Assembly: GCF_030378205.1 (NCBI RefSeq) | Contig: NZ_CP127385.1 | Location: 4,628,001-4,692,000, forward strand | Source of the DNA: Bradyrhizobium sp. NP1 | GTDB lineage: Bacteria; Pseudomonadota; Alphaproteobacteria; Rhizobiales; Xanthobacteraceae | Direction: 5' to 3' | Length of the DNA stretch: 64,000 nt | Shown: piece after piece, positions 53,200-61,663 of the stretch | How the letters are laid out: every line of letters begins with the position of its first letter | How positions within the stretch are numbered: position 1 is the first letter of the stretch | Program-made: the position numbers and the translations under genes | The notes under the pieces: model-generated | What the model saw: only the letters and a program-made list of their open reading frames with translations | Database searches by the model: none | Told to the model about the DNA's origin: nothing

Positions 53200-53581
53200 G
53201 TTCGGAGAAGATCGGACCCTACTGCCGCTCGCGAGGCGGTTCGGTCTCGGCGGTCGCCGGAATGGTTCTCGTCGATGCTGGCGGGGCATGAGGCGGAGAT
53301 CCCGGTCAACCACGGAGGCTTCGTCGGGCAAGATCTCGGAAGTGCCCATATGACCGTTCTCTCCGACGAGAGCGCGATCTAGCCGTCCCGCATCACGTCA
53401 GACGACCGCAAGCGCTCGGCGACCGCGCAGCGTGCGACCGCAGCCATGGGGCGCATCTCGGGAGTTCGTGAGACGAACAAGCATGTCTTCGAGCCCCACC
53501 GACATTCAACATCTCAAGCAGATCAGTACGGTGACACGCATGGAGTTGCTCATCTCGAGCCTCCTGCAAAGGAGTGTCATC
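53200..53581. other. Intergenic region with one short open stretch
   Basis: No full gene. Bases 53275-53382 contain a 35-codon frame (MLAGHEAEIPVNHGGFVGQD, then LGSAHMTVLSDESAI and TAG) of protein-like composition without a ribosome-binding site, perhaps a gene remnant. AAAGGAG before 53582 belongs to the next gene. Confidence 0.4.
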
Positions 53582-53899
53582 ATGTCCCGCACCTCGACCT
53601 TGAAGCGCTCACTCAGCGCAGCCGCTGCCGTGGCCGTCTTTGTCGCTCTGCTGTCGCCGGCGAACGCAACCGACCGGCAAGATACGGCTGCTGTTTACCC
53701 CGATGTGTCGATCAGGGCCGCCACGGATCGTGCGCCGATCGTGTTGACCTCACGCTTGCCCTGGCTTGCTCCGGTCGGCCATCGGCAGCCCCGCCAGGCA
53801 GACGTCCCCCGTCATGAAGCCGTCTCAACATGGGAACGCCAGCAACAGCAGGTGGACCAGGAGTTGGACCGCAAGCTGATCATCTGCCGTGGCTGCTGA
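53582..53899 (+). CDS. Small secreted protein with C-terminal CxxC
   Basis: A 105-residue protein from ATG 53582, preceded by AAAGGAG. Residues 8-32 form a signal peptide (LSAAAAVAVFVALLSPANA). The mature chain is Pro/Arg/Gln-rich and ends in ICRGC, a CxxC pair that could be redox active or bind metal. Its start context is nearly identical to that of the AhpD-like gene at 57113. It starts the redox cluster. Function unknown. Confidence 0.7.
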   Translation: MSRTSTLKRSLSAAAAVAVFVALLSPANATDRQDTAAVYPDVSIRAATDRAPIVLTSRLPWLAPVGHRQPRQADVPRHEAVSTWERQQQQVDQELDRKLIICRGC

Positions 53900-53914
53900 G
53901 ATTGGGCGGTTCTC

Positions 53915-53929
53915 ATTCCGGGCCGGAAT
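53915..53929. promoter_or_regulatory. ATTCC-N5-GGAAT box upstream of the peroxiredoxin gene
   Basis: ATTCC GGGCC GGAAT is the third exact copy, 120 bases before the peroxiredoxin ATG and 16 bases after the preceding stop. Both half-sites and the spacer length match the boxes at 43264 and 47219. Confidence 0.6.
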
Positions 53930-54048
53930 AAGCGCTAGTCCGTCGTGCCCGCTACCTCATACGGCGGCCTCCTTTAGCTTTCTGCACGTGAGTTCAACCA
54001 AACGGGCGGCGCCGCCGTCCTCCACGCCGACGCCAACGGAGAACCGTC

Positions 54049-54723
54049 ATGTCGCTTCAAGCCAAGCTCGATGCCTTCAAAGCCGATTTCGAGGCTGGAA
54101 AGCCGCCCTATAGCGTTCCTCGCTCCGTCATCGAGACGATGCACCGCGCCACCGCAGAACTGATCGAATCGGGCGCGGCCAAGCGCGCCAAGAAGGCCGG
54201 CGACCTCGCTCCAACCTTCTCGCTCAAGGATCCGGAGGGCAATGTCGTGAGCTCGGCCGACCTGCTGAAGCGCGGCCCGCTGATGCTCAGCTTCTACCGC
54301 GGTGTCTGGTGCCCCTACTGCAACATGGAGCTGCAGGCGCTCGAAGCCGCCAAGCCGGAGTTCGACAAGTACGGCGCTTCGCTCGTCGCGATCTCGCCGC
54401 AGACCGCTCCGAACAGCCGCAAGTCGGTGCGCCAGAACAAGCTGTCCTTTCCAATCCTGTCGGACGCGAAGGGCAAGGTCGGCGCCGCGTTCGGCCTGCG
54501 CTTCAACCTGCCCGACTATCTGGTCGAGCTCTACAAGCAGCTCAAGAACGATCTGCCGACGTTCAACGACGACCCGAGTTGGACCCTGCCAATGCCGGCC
54601 CGCTACGTCATCGGACAGGACGGCGTCATCCTCTATTCCGAAGTGAACCCCGACTACACCCGCCGGCCGGAGCCTGAAGACATGGTCCCGGTCCTCCAGC
54701 GGGCGGCGGCCGTCAAGGTGTGA
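54049..54723 (+). CDS. Peroxiredoxin-like (AhpC/TSA family) protein
   Basis: A 224-residue thioredoxin-fold protein. GVWCPYCNMELQALE gives C88 and C91, the redox pair, after an N-terminal helical segment of about 45 residues. DLAPTFSLKDPEGNVVSS is the usual AhpC/TSA opening. It probably reduces peroxides or quinones with a thiol donor. It precedes the Old Yellow Enzyme by 79 bases on the same strand and carries the ATTCC-N5-GGAAT box upstream. Confidence 0.92.
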   Translation: MSLQAKLDAFKADFEAGKPPYSVPRSVIETMHRATAELIESGAAKRAKKAGDLAPTFSLKDPEGNVVSSADLLKRGPLMLSFYRGVWCPYCNMELQALEAAKPEFDKYGASLVAISPQTAPNSRKSVRQNKLSFPILSDAKGKVGAAFGLRFNLPDYLVELYKQLKNDLPTFNDDPSWTLPMPARYVIGQDGVILYSEVNPDYTRRPEPEDMVPVLQRAAAVKV

Positions 54724-54802
54724 CGGCACATGAGGCGGCCGGTGGGGCGCAATGACCACCGGCCGCTGTCCTTCCACTCAAGCACCCGAAAGGAATGTAC
54801 CC

Positions 54803-55906
54803 GTGGCCAAGCTCTTCACCCCGACCCAGGTCGGCCCCTATCGTTTGTCCCATCGCGTCGCCATGGCGCCGTTGACGCGGATGCGCTCCGACCCCGGCGA
54901 CATCCCGAGCGAGCTGATGGTCGAATACTACAAGCAGCGCACGACCAAGGACGGCCTGATCATCTCCGAAGCGTCGCCGGTCTCGATCCGCGGCAACGGT
55001 TATGCCGGTGCGCCCGGCATCTACTCGGACACTCAGATCGCGGGATGGCAGCGCGTCACCGAGACGGTCCACGCCAGGGGCGGCCGCATCTTCCAGCAGT
55101 TGTGGCACGTCGGCCGGCAGTCGCATGTCGACCTGCAGCCGAACGGGGACGCGCCGGTCGCGCCCTCCGCCATCGCGGCCGAGGGCCACGCGTACTCCAC
55201 GCGCGGCGAGGTCCCGTTCTCGATGCCGCGCGCACTCGCGCTGCATGAGATCCCCGCCATCATCGAGGAGTTTCGGTCGGGCGCCGAGCGGGCGCTGCGG
55301 GCGGGCTTCGACGGCGTCGAAATCCATGGCGCGAACGGCTACCTGCCCGACCAGTTCCTGCAGGACGGAACGAACAAGAGGACTGACGAATACGGCGGCC
55401 CCATCGAAAACCGCGCCCGCTTCATGCTGGAGGTGACGCAGGCCGCCATCTCGGTCTGGGGAGCCGATCGCGTCGGCGTGCGCATCGCACCGAGCGGCAC
55501 CTACGGATCCATGTCGGACAGCGATCCGGCGGCGACCTTCGGCTACGTGACGACGCAGCTTGACCGCCTGGGCATCGCCTACCTCCACGTCGTCGAGCCG
55601 CGCATCAAGGGCACCGAGGAGCTCTCGCATGGCCGGGCGCCGATCGCCGCTCAGCATCTGCGGCCGAAGTTCTCGCGAACTTTGATCGCGGCTGGCGGCT
55701 TCACCCCGGCTTCCGCGGAAGCCATCGTCACCTTCGGCGACGCCGACCTCGTCGCCTTCGGTCGCCATTTCATCTCGAATCCGGATCTGCCGGAGCGGAT
55801 CCGCCAGGGCTTGCCGCTCACCCGTTACGACCGGTCGACCTTCTACGGCGGCGACGCGCGCGGCTACACCGACTACCCGACCGCAGAGGCGGCGGCAGCA
55901 GCCTGA
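54803..55906 (+). CDS. Old Yellow Enzyme-family alkene reductase (NemA-like), GTG start
   Basis: I choose GTG 54803 with AAAGGA upstream (367 residues), starting AKLFTPTQVGPYRLSHRVAMAPLTR. HGANGYLPDQFLQDGTNKRTDEYGG holds the substrate His175, Asn178 and Tyr180 of OYE enzymes. The FMN regions are normal. NemA-type enzymes reduce N-ethylmaleimide, nitro compounds and unsaturated carbonyls with NADPH, a typical electrophile defence. It is downstream of the peroxiredoxin and convergent with the RclR-like regulator. Confidence 0.94.
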   Translation: MAKLFTPTQVGPYRLSHRVAMAPLTRMRSDPGDIPSELMVEYYKQRTTKDGLIISEASPVSIRGNGYAGAPGIYSDTQIAGWQRVTETVHARGGRIFQQLWHVGRQSHVDLQPNGDAPVAPSAIAAEGHAYSTRGEVPFSMPRALALHEIPAIIEEFRSGAERALRAGFDGVEIHGANGYLPDQFLQDGTNKRTDEYGGPIENRARFMLEVTQAAISVWGADRVGVRIAPSGTYGSMSDSDPAATFGYVTTQLDRLGIAYLHVVEPRIKGTEELSHGRAPIAAQHLRPKFSRTLIAAGGFTPASAEAIVTFGDADLVAFGRHFISNPDLPERIRQGLPLTRYDRSTFYGGDARGYTDYPTAEAAAAA

Positions 55907-55922
55907 ACCCTGCTCGCGTCTG

Positions 55923-56979
55923 TCATCTCTCGGCCAGCGAGGGTGCATCGCCGCCCTTCGCTGGCCTACGCTCGTCAACCGCATCGGCTTCAATGACCTT
56001 CGCCGGATTCGCATCGGCAGGAGCTGCCGGCCTTGCGAAGATGTCCTGACCCGACGGCTCCTGCATCTTGCGCCACTGCGCCGGAGTGACGCCCATGTGG
56101 CTCTTTGAAGGCGCGTTGGAAAGCGGCTTCGGATTGGTAGCCAACCGCCTCCGCCACGGCGCCCGTCGAAAGAGACGACCTCCTCAACTCGTTCGCCGCG
56201 AGCGTCATCCGGACGTCAGTCAGAAGATCGGAGGCCGAGCGCCCGAGCTTCTCCTGGAATTGCCGGGCGAGCGTGGCGCGCGACATATTGCACAGGCGCG
56301 CGAGGTCGGGCAGCGACCATGCGCGCGCAGGCTCGTTGAAGAGAGCCGCCACGGCCGGCGACAGGCGCGGATGACCGGCAAGCGCGAGGAGACCACGCGG
56401 TGCGTCGTCGGCCTCGCTTGCGAGCCGCAGCACCAGCGCGAACATTGCGGTCGACAGCGCATTCAGCATCGCGCGACCGCCGAGATGATCGTCCGCCGAC
56501 TCCCCGCGCATCAGGGCGACCAGGCCGGCGAGCTGTGCGGCGTTCTCTCCTCCGTCCTGACCACGGGTATGTACCACCAGGTGAGGCGGCAGATAGGCGC
56601 GCAGCAGGCGATCGTGCGGAGGCGCGATCGCGAAATGCCCGCAAAGCAAGTCGAGTCGGTCTCCCCTGCCGGCGTTCTCGCTGATGATGAAATTGAGCTC
56701 CCGGCGATCTCGCGCCGGCCTGGGCCGAGCGCCGCCGCCGTCATGCATGACGTGGCGCGGATTGCCCGGCAGCAGCAGGATATCCCCGGTCTCCAGCCGG
56801 AGCGGCTTGCCGCCGGCCGGGTCTTCCAACACGGCCGAACCACCGACGACCGCGTGATAGGGCATCTCATTCGCCTCGCCCGGCCCCTGATCGATCCGCC
56901 ATGGCGCGCCATAGGAGCAGCGCAGATCGAGCCGCCCGCGCACCGGCATCATCTCGAACAGCCTGCTGAGCCGGTCCAT
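55923..56979 (-). pseudogene. RclR-like AraC-family regulator with a one-base frameshift in the last helix
   Basis: From ATG 56979 (GGGAGG upstream). The N-terminal cupin_6 domain carries C21 (LDLRCSYGAPW) and C113 (LDLLCGHF), the places of the two redox cysteines of E. coli RclR, the HOCl sensor. The AraC double HTH follows (WSLPDLARLCNMSRATLARQF; LSTGAVAEAVGYQSEAAFQRAFK). At about 56103 the frame changes: an extra G turns FK-SHMGVTPAQWRKM into FKEPHGRHSGA and runs to 55990. The corrected frame ends at 55923. A functional protein would require an assembly error or read-through. Confidence 0.85.
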
Positions 56980-57112
56980 GGCGACCTCCCGAACGGACGA
57001 AGGGATTGAGACGATAGAGCATATAGTCGAGTATTCGCGACATTCAAAGTCTCGCCCACTGCTCATACTGTCACTCCGCAATCGTTCACCATCCCAACAA
57101 AGGAGTGCCATC

Positions 57113-57649
57113 ATGTCCCGTCTTGCCGTCCCCAATCTCGAATCCGATGCCGGTCCGTCCGGCCAGGTCTACGCGCAGATCAAGAAGGCGATCGGCAGCG
57201 TGCCGAACACCTTTGCGGCCATCGCTGCCCACGGTCCGGCTGCGCTCAAGTCGGTTCTCGCCGCTGATGCGGTGCTCGCATCTGGCTCGCTTAGCAAGCG
57301 CGACCAGGAAACCATCAAGCTGATCATCAGCGGTGTCGCTGGCTGCGACTACTGCGTGGCTGCACACAGCCTGCTCGGCAAGCTCGCAGGATTGAAGCCC
57401 GACGAGCTCAAGAACATCCGCGATGGCAGGCCCACAGGCGATTCCAAGCGCGATGCATTGGCCCGCTTCGTCCGCAAGCTCGCGGAAACCAGCGGCACCG
57501 TCAGCGACGAGGAGTTCGCGGCGATCAAGGCCGCCGGCTACAGCGACGCCCAGCTGGTCGAGATCAGCCTGGCTTTCGCGACCACCGTCTTCACCAACGT
57601 CTTCAACAACATCAATGACACCGAGATCGACTTCCCCGCCGTCGCGTGA
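57113..57649 (+). CDS. Carboxymuconolactone decarboxylase/AhpD-family protein
   Basis: From ATG 57113 with AAAGGAG (178 residues). The catalytic motif C78-DY-C81-VAAH85 stands at the same residues as in the paralogue at 42599. AhpD-like proteins with this motif act as peroxidase-coupled disulfide reductases. It is divergent from the RclR-like regulator and 47 bases before the DUF417 gene, as in reactive-chlorine gene clusters. Confidence 0.93.
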   Translation: MSRLAVPNLESDAGPSGQVYAQIKKAIGSVPNTFAAIAAHGPAALKSVLAADAVLASGSLSKRDQETIKLIISGVAGCDYCVAAHSLLGKLAGLKPDELKNIRDGRPTGDSKRDALARFVRKLAETSGTVSDEEFAAIKAAGYSDAQLVEISLAFATTVFTNVFNNINDTEIDFPAVA

Positions 57650-57696
57650 GGCGACCGTGCGATCCGTCAGATCTCAAACATGAAAGGATCACGACC

Positions 57697-58203
57697 ATGA
57701 CTACGCTGTCCACCACCGTTCACAATCCGCTCGTCCGCGCGCTGCACAGCTCCGGCCTGCTGGCCGAGGACCTCGACTACCACCTGCTCCGCGCCGCAAT
57801 GGTGATCATCTTCGCGTGGTTCGGGTACGACAAATGGTTCGAAGCGGAGATCAGAGGACTGCTGCCCATAATTACCCACGGCCCGTTTATCTTCTGGACG
57901 ATTCCGGTTTTGGGCATTCGCGGCACCGCCATTTTTCTCGGCACCTCAGAATGGACCTTTGGCACGTTGCTGCTTCTGGGTTTCTGGAACAAGAAAGCCG
58001 GCATGCTCGGCGCCCTCGGTTCGACCTTCACCTTCATCGCTACCTTCACGGTCCTGCCGTTCGTTCCTGACGCGTGGGATGCTGGCGCCGGAGGCTTTCC
58101 AGCGATGACGATTAATTCGGCCTTCCTTCTGAAGGATCTCGTGCTGCTCGCCGTCTCGCTCTACCTGCTGAGACAGGATGTGGTTCGCCTGACGCGGCAA
58201 TAG
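57697..58203 (+). CDS. DUF417/RclC-type inner-membrane protein
   Basis: From ATG 57697 (168 residues). Four hydrophobic helices are visible, with FAWFGYDKWFEAEIRGLLPIITHGPFIFW as the family signature block. E. coli RclC (YkgB) belongs to DUF417 and is induced with RclA/RclB by reactive chlorine under RclR control. Co-occurrence with the RclR-like regulator and an AhpD protein supports the same role here. A strong hairpin follows the stop codon. Confidence 0.88.
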   Translation: MTTLSTTVHNPLVRALHSSGLLAEDLDYHLLRAAMVIIFAWFGYDKWFEAEIRGLLPIITHGPFIFWTIPVLGIRGTAIFLGTSEWTFGTLLLLGFWNKKAGMLGALGSTFTFIATFTVLPFVPDAWDAGAGGFPAMTINSAFLLKDLVLLAVSLYLLRQDVVRLTRQ

Positions 58204-58813
58204 GGTGGCACCCTGCTGACGGCGATGCGTCGCCGGTGAGCTTCACGCTCGCCGGCGATTGCGCGTTCCAAAAATGCCGAAGGAGTGCTGCGGAAAATTC
58301 CGCGGCAATCAAACTGTTTGTGCGCCCGACGGTCTGATGCACCTGGCGGGCCAAGGCGCAAACAGAAAACTGACGAGGATACGAGCGATCGGCCATGTGA
58401 GGCGTGTCCGCTTTGTTCCGCCACAAGCGGCCTCGCGCCAAGTCACATTCTGGATCCTTCTGAGACGAGCGGCTTCGGCCGAATGTCCGCTTTGCCGCCA
58501 AAACCTCGCGGTGCTTGAAGCTGGAGCTTTGGACGCCCCGCCCCTCTGTACGATCAAGTACGCTGCAATGCTCCGTTAGCGAAAACGCGTTGGATTACCG
58601 ACCTCAACCGGGATAAGCTAGCTCACTACTTCGGTCGGCGTCCTCAATGCGAAAGGAAGCGAGAACAACTCCACCAGACTACGCAAAACTGCGATAGCAG
58701 CCGGCCGCACTACCCCCACTCGATTGTCAATTGATCGACTAAACCCGCCCCAGCATTGAGGTTTGCGGCATCGCGTTTACGCCGTACCGTCACGCGTACC
58801 GTCAAGATTTTTG
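58204..58813. other. Intergenic region, no gene supported
   Basis: These 610 bases hold the hairpin after the DUF417 gene and then nothing I can assign. GTCCGCTTTG occurs twice (near 58406 and 58486), a fragment also typical of rhizobial intergenic debris. The short reading frames here lack protein character. Confidence 0.4.
58230..58258. terminator. Terminator-like hairpin after the DUF417 gene
   Basis: TCGCCGGTGAGC (58230-58241), loop TTCAC and GCTCGCCGGCGA (58247-58258) pair over 12 bases with one G-U. No T-run follows. Placement 26 bases after the stop suggests transcript termination or stabilisation. Confidence 0.5.
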
Positions 58814-59645
58814 TCAGGCACCGCTGCGGTAGCGATCTAGCCAATGGCGCAGGTCGAGATAGTCCTTCAGGGAAACCTGGTAGCGAAGGTCACTGGCGAA
58901 TTCACGGGCCGGCGCAGTGAAGTAGGACGTCGTCATGACCATCGCCGCGTTGACACGCTCGTGCTGAGCCACGCCGTGCAGCGCACGCACGACGCCAACG
59001 CCGACAGGACGGTCGGGTGCATGCCGCTTATATTCAACCACATAGAGGAACGATCCAACATCATCCCGCCGGGCTGCGTACATGTCCTTGCCGCCGTCGC
59101 GCGTCTGTGGGGTAAGCGTCACTGTGTAGCCATGGCGCTCTAAGAGCTCGGCGACGAATTCTTCGAAACGGCGTGGCGGCATCTCAAACAAGAGCCGAGG
59201 ATCGTCAGCGACTTGGCGACGAAGGCATCGCTGATGACGCGGACATCGGTGATGATCCGGCGTTCCCTCTCACCGCCGGGGCGAAGCGGCCGCCCGTCCG
59301 TCCCGACCAGCCCCGGGGTGTGCCAAGGAGACAGCAGCGCCGCAAGCGCGCCAACATCCGGCACATGACCCGCGCGCCACTGATCCTCCAAGACTCGCGC
59401 CAAGCGTGGATTGCCACCTGTCGCGGTCAAGAGCCTTTTCATCGTCTCCGTGTCTAGTTTCCCGTCGAAGACGCGGTCGAGGAATGCGACGAAAGATTCT
59501 GCGTTTAGTGGCGGGAGTCGGATGGGCGTGCCGAGTCCGAGCTCGCGATGACTTGCGACAGTGGAAAACCGCCACGGACCCGTCTCCAGCTGTTTGATAC
59601 CCTCCAGCGTCTGTTTTGGGTCGACCAGGTCCGCTCCATCGATGA
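58814..59645 (-). pseudogene. Mrr-type restriction endonuclease fragment with a frameshift and truncated N-terminus
   Basis: Two frames make one protein. The C-terminal part (58814 to about 59212) is an Mrr-like PD-(D/E)xK nuclease: FEEFVAELLERHGYTVTLTPQTRDGGKDMYA with Asp, then LYVVEYKR with Glu and Lys. The upstream part (to about 59645) is a helical domain (ESFVAFLDRVFDGKLDTETM, LLTATGGNPRLARVLEDQW) like an ATPase lid. One missing G at about 59211-59214 would join AFVAK to VADDPRLLFEMPP. The protein lacks its start, cut near 59645 where transposase sequence begins. Confidence 0.75.
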
Positions 59646-59649
59646 TGGT

Positions 59650-60255
59650 CCTTGTCATCCGGCCCGAAACGCTCGTGCGTTGGCACAGAGCCGGTTTTCG
59701 CTGCTACTGGCGCTGGAAGTCACGATCTTTGGGAGGCCGGCCGCAGATTGAGGCCAGGCTGCGTGCGTTGATCCGGCGGATGAGCATGGACAACCCTCTT
59801 TGGGGCGCGCCCCCCATCCACGGCGAACTGCTCAAGCTTGGGTTTGGGATCGCGCAATCGAGCGTTGCCAAATACATGGTCAAACGGCAGCAGCCACCCA
59901 GCCAGGGATGGCGGACCTTCTTGCGCAACCACGCGCCGGACATTGCCGCCATGGACCTGTTCGTTGTTCCAACGCTCGGGTTCGACCTGCTTTATGCCTT
60001 CGTCGTGGTCCGGCTCGACCGCAGAGAGCTCGTCTGGATCAACGTCACCGCAAATCCAACGGCTGAATGGGTTGCACGTCAAATAACGGAGGCATTTCCT
60101 TGGGATGAGGCTCCGGGCTACATGATCCGCGATCGGGACCGGGTCTATGGCAGCGTTGTCACACGAAGATTGCGCGCGCTGCGCATCCGGGACAGGCCTA
60201 CCGCACCAGCGGCGCCTTGGCAGAATGGCTTTGCCGAACGGCTGATCGGATCGAT
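59650..60255 (+). mobile_element. Internal fragment of a DDE transposase (integrase-core type)
   Basis: From about 59652 to 60250 the plus strand encodes PETLVRWHRAGFRCYWRWKS, GRPQIEARLRALIRRMS, AMDLFVVPTLG, MIRDRDRVYGS and APWQNGFAERLIGSM. The D-D-E residues of an rve transposase are present, but the protein begins inside the family (HTH missing) and is cut after GS, continuing into unrelated sequence. No terminal repeats or target duplication are visible. It is an inactive remnant between a nuclease remnant and a CoA-transferase remnant. Confidence 0.8.
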
Positions 60256-60319
60256 GCAGTCTCTCTCTCGACCTCAAGAGACCAGAGGCGATTGACGTAG
60301 CTTGCAAGCTGGCCGAGAA

Positions 60320-60625
60320 AGTGATGTCTTGATCGAACGGTTCCGGCCAGGCGTAATGGCGCGGCTCGGTTTAGGCTACGAAAGGCTCAGCAAAGACAAC
60401 CCTCGTCTGATTTACCTGTCGATCAGCGGCTTCGGACAAGAGGGTCCCTATTCTCAGCGCCCATGCTCGGATTCCGTGGCACAGGCGTTTTCCGGATTGG
60501 TATCGGTCAATGTCGGAGCCGACAACATCCCGCATCGGGTTGGCGCCACTCTCTCCGACGTTTGCACCGGCCTGTACGCCTTCCAGGCCGTCTCAACCGC
60601 CCTGTTTGCAGCGGGCAAAGGTAGC
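60320..60625 (+). pseudogene. Internal fragment of a CaiB/BaiF CoA transferase
   Basis: About 100 codons match class III CoA transferases: SDVLIERFRPGVMARLGLGYERLSKDNPRLIYLSISGFGQEGPY, then VGATLSDVCTGLYAFQAVSTALFA. The N-terminal CoA-binding part and the C-terminal half are missing. The open frame after about 60625 (GKGSGGALPTFHPTVLR) is not family-like. The fragment cannot be active. The intact family member in the window is at 27461. Confidence 0.75.
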
Positions 60626-61326
60626 GGGGGAGCGCTACCTACGTTCCACCCGACCGTTCTCCGCTGAGTTTTTGGTGTCCGTGGCCTAAACGGCACGCTC
60701 TTGGGCCTTCCGGCGCCTCAAATGAGCGTCGGGCCGATGCCAGCGGTGAACGCCCCCTAAGCGAGCCCAGTTGACATCGATTATCATGGCATATTGCGCC
60801 CAAGGCATACCCGGGCTTGCGCTGCACGCGTTTCACAGTTTGATCTATGGGCTGTGAAATTCTCGCACTGAGCCCCGCCCCGGTTCGGACACCCGCACGA
60901 CGTGTCTTTTTTGGCCAAGGCTCGGGACGAGCGCCGCCGGCCTATTCGTTCAATTGAACAGCATCAGCAGGGTTGCTGCCACCCCAGCAAATCCAGAGGC
61001 GGCGACGAAAAGGAAGCAGACTTCAGTACGGTCCATGTCCAGCGTCCGTATCAGTCCCTGCCAGACCTTCAACATCGGTCCCACCCGGCCGGTTCCTCAA
61101 ATGAAACACGGCGGGGCGGCGACGGTGGTAGGCTCAAACGAGAAGCCGCCCAACGTTTGCGTTGCCGCATTCTGGTGCCATTGGGACCCCGGCCGGTTCC
61201 GAAAAAAGGACCTTTCGCAACCGTTTGTGGAACATTAGTAGCCATCACCGGCAAATTCCTTGTCGTAGGCGGCCCGGTGGCTGACAGACCAATTGCGCTC
61301 CGTCTGAAAAAAGAAGGAGGAGTGCC
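60626..61326. other. Region without a supported gene
   Basis: These 701 bases hold only low-quality reading frames on both strands. One inverted repeat is present (60831-60859). The segment may be decayed DNA beside the transposase remnant. Confidence 0.4.
60831..60859. repeat. Inverted repeat TTTCACAG-N13-CTGTGAAA
   Basis: A perfect 8-base dyad (60831-60838 with 60852-60859). It has TCACA/TGTGA halves in inverted order compared with a CRP site. No gene start lies nearby, so its role is unclear. Confidence 0.4.
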
Positions 61327-61527
61327 ATGCTCGAAGGGCGCCGTTTCAAGCAGCTCACCACATTCAAAGACAGGTTGCAGGTGCGGGCAAAAGAGGTCCA
61401 CGACCAAGCCGAAAAACTACCGGCCGGTCCCGAACGGGACGCGCTTCTGAAGAAGGCACGTCAGGCCGACACCGCTGCTCATTTAAACGACTGGGCTAAC
61501 TCGCGGGGATTGCAGCCTCCAAAGTAG
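61327..61527 (+). CDS. Small helical protein of unknown function
   Basis: A 66-residue protein with AAGGAGG six bases before ATG 61327. The sequence is one or two amphipathic helices rich in Lys, Glu, Arg and Ala (RRFKQLTTFKDRLQVRAKEVH; ERDALLKKARQADTAAHLNDW). Such proteins are widespread small orphan genes in Bradyrhizobium. Function unknown. Confidence 0.75.
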   Translation: MLEGRRFKQLTTFKDRLQVRAKEVHDQAEKLPAGPERDALLKKARQADTAAHLNDWANSRGLQPPK

Positions 61528-61663
61528 CGATAGGGCGGGTAGGCTGCCGCGCGGCCCCAAGCCGGCGCTTGGCGCATCTCTTGCGGCCTCGGGAAACCTG
61601 TTGCCACTGGCCTCCTAGATTGGGAAAAATGGCTAACGCACACGGGTGTGAGGCGTGAAGCTG

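Noticed and set aside
54713..56014. Long minus-strand frame opposite the Old Yellow Enzyme
   Set aside because: The OYE active-site motif and GTG/ribosome-binding site on the plus strand are unambiguous.
58259..58579. Short frames on both strands containing CxxC
   Set aside because: Composition is random and the two strands compete equally; likely non-coding.
60902..61450. 182-residue plus-strand frame
   Set aside because: No ribosome-binding site or motif, and it overlaps the better supported small gene at 61327.
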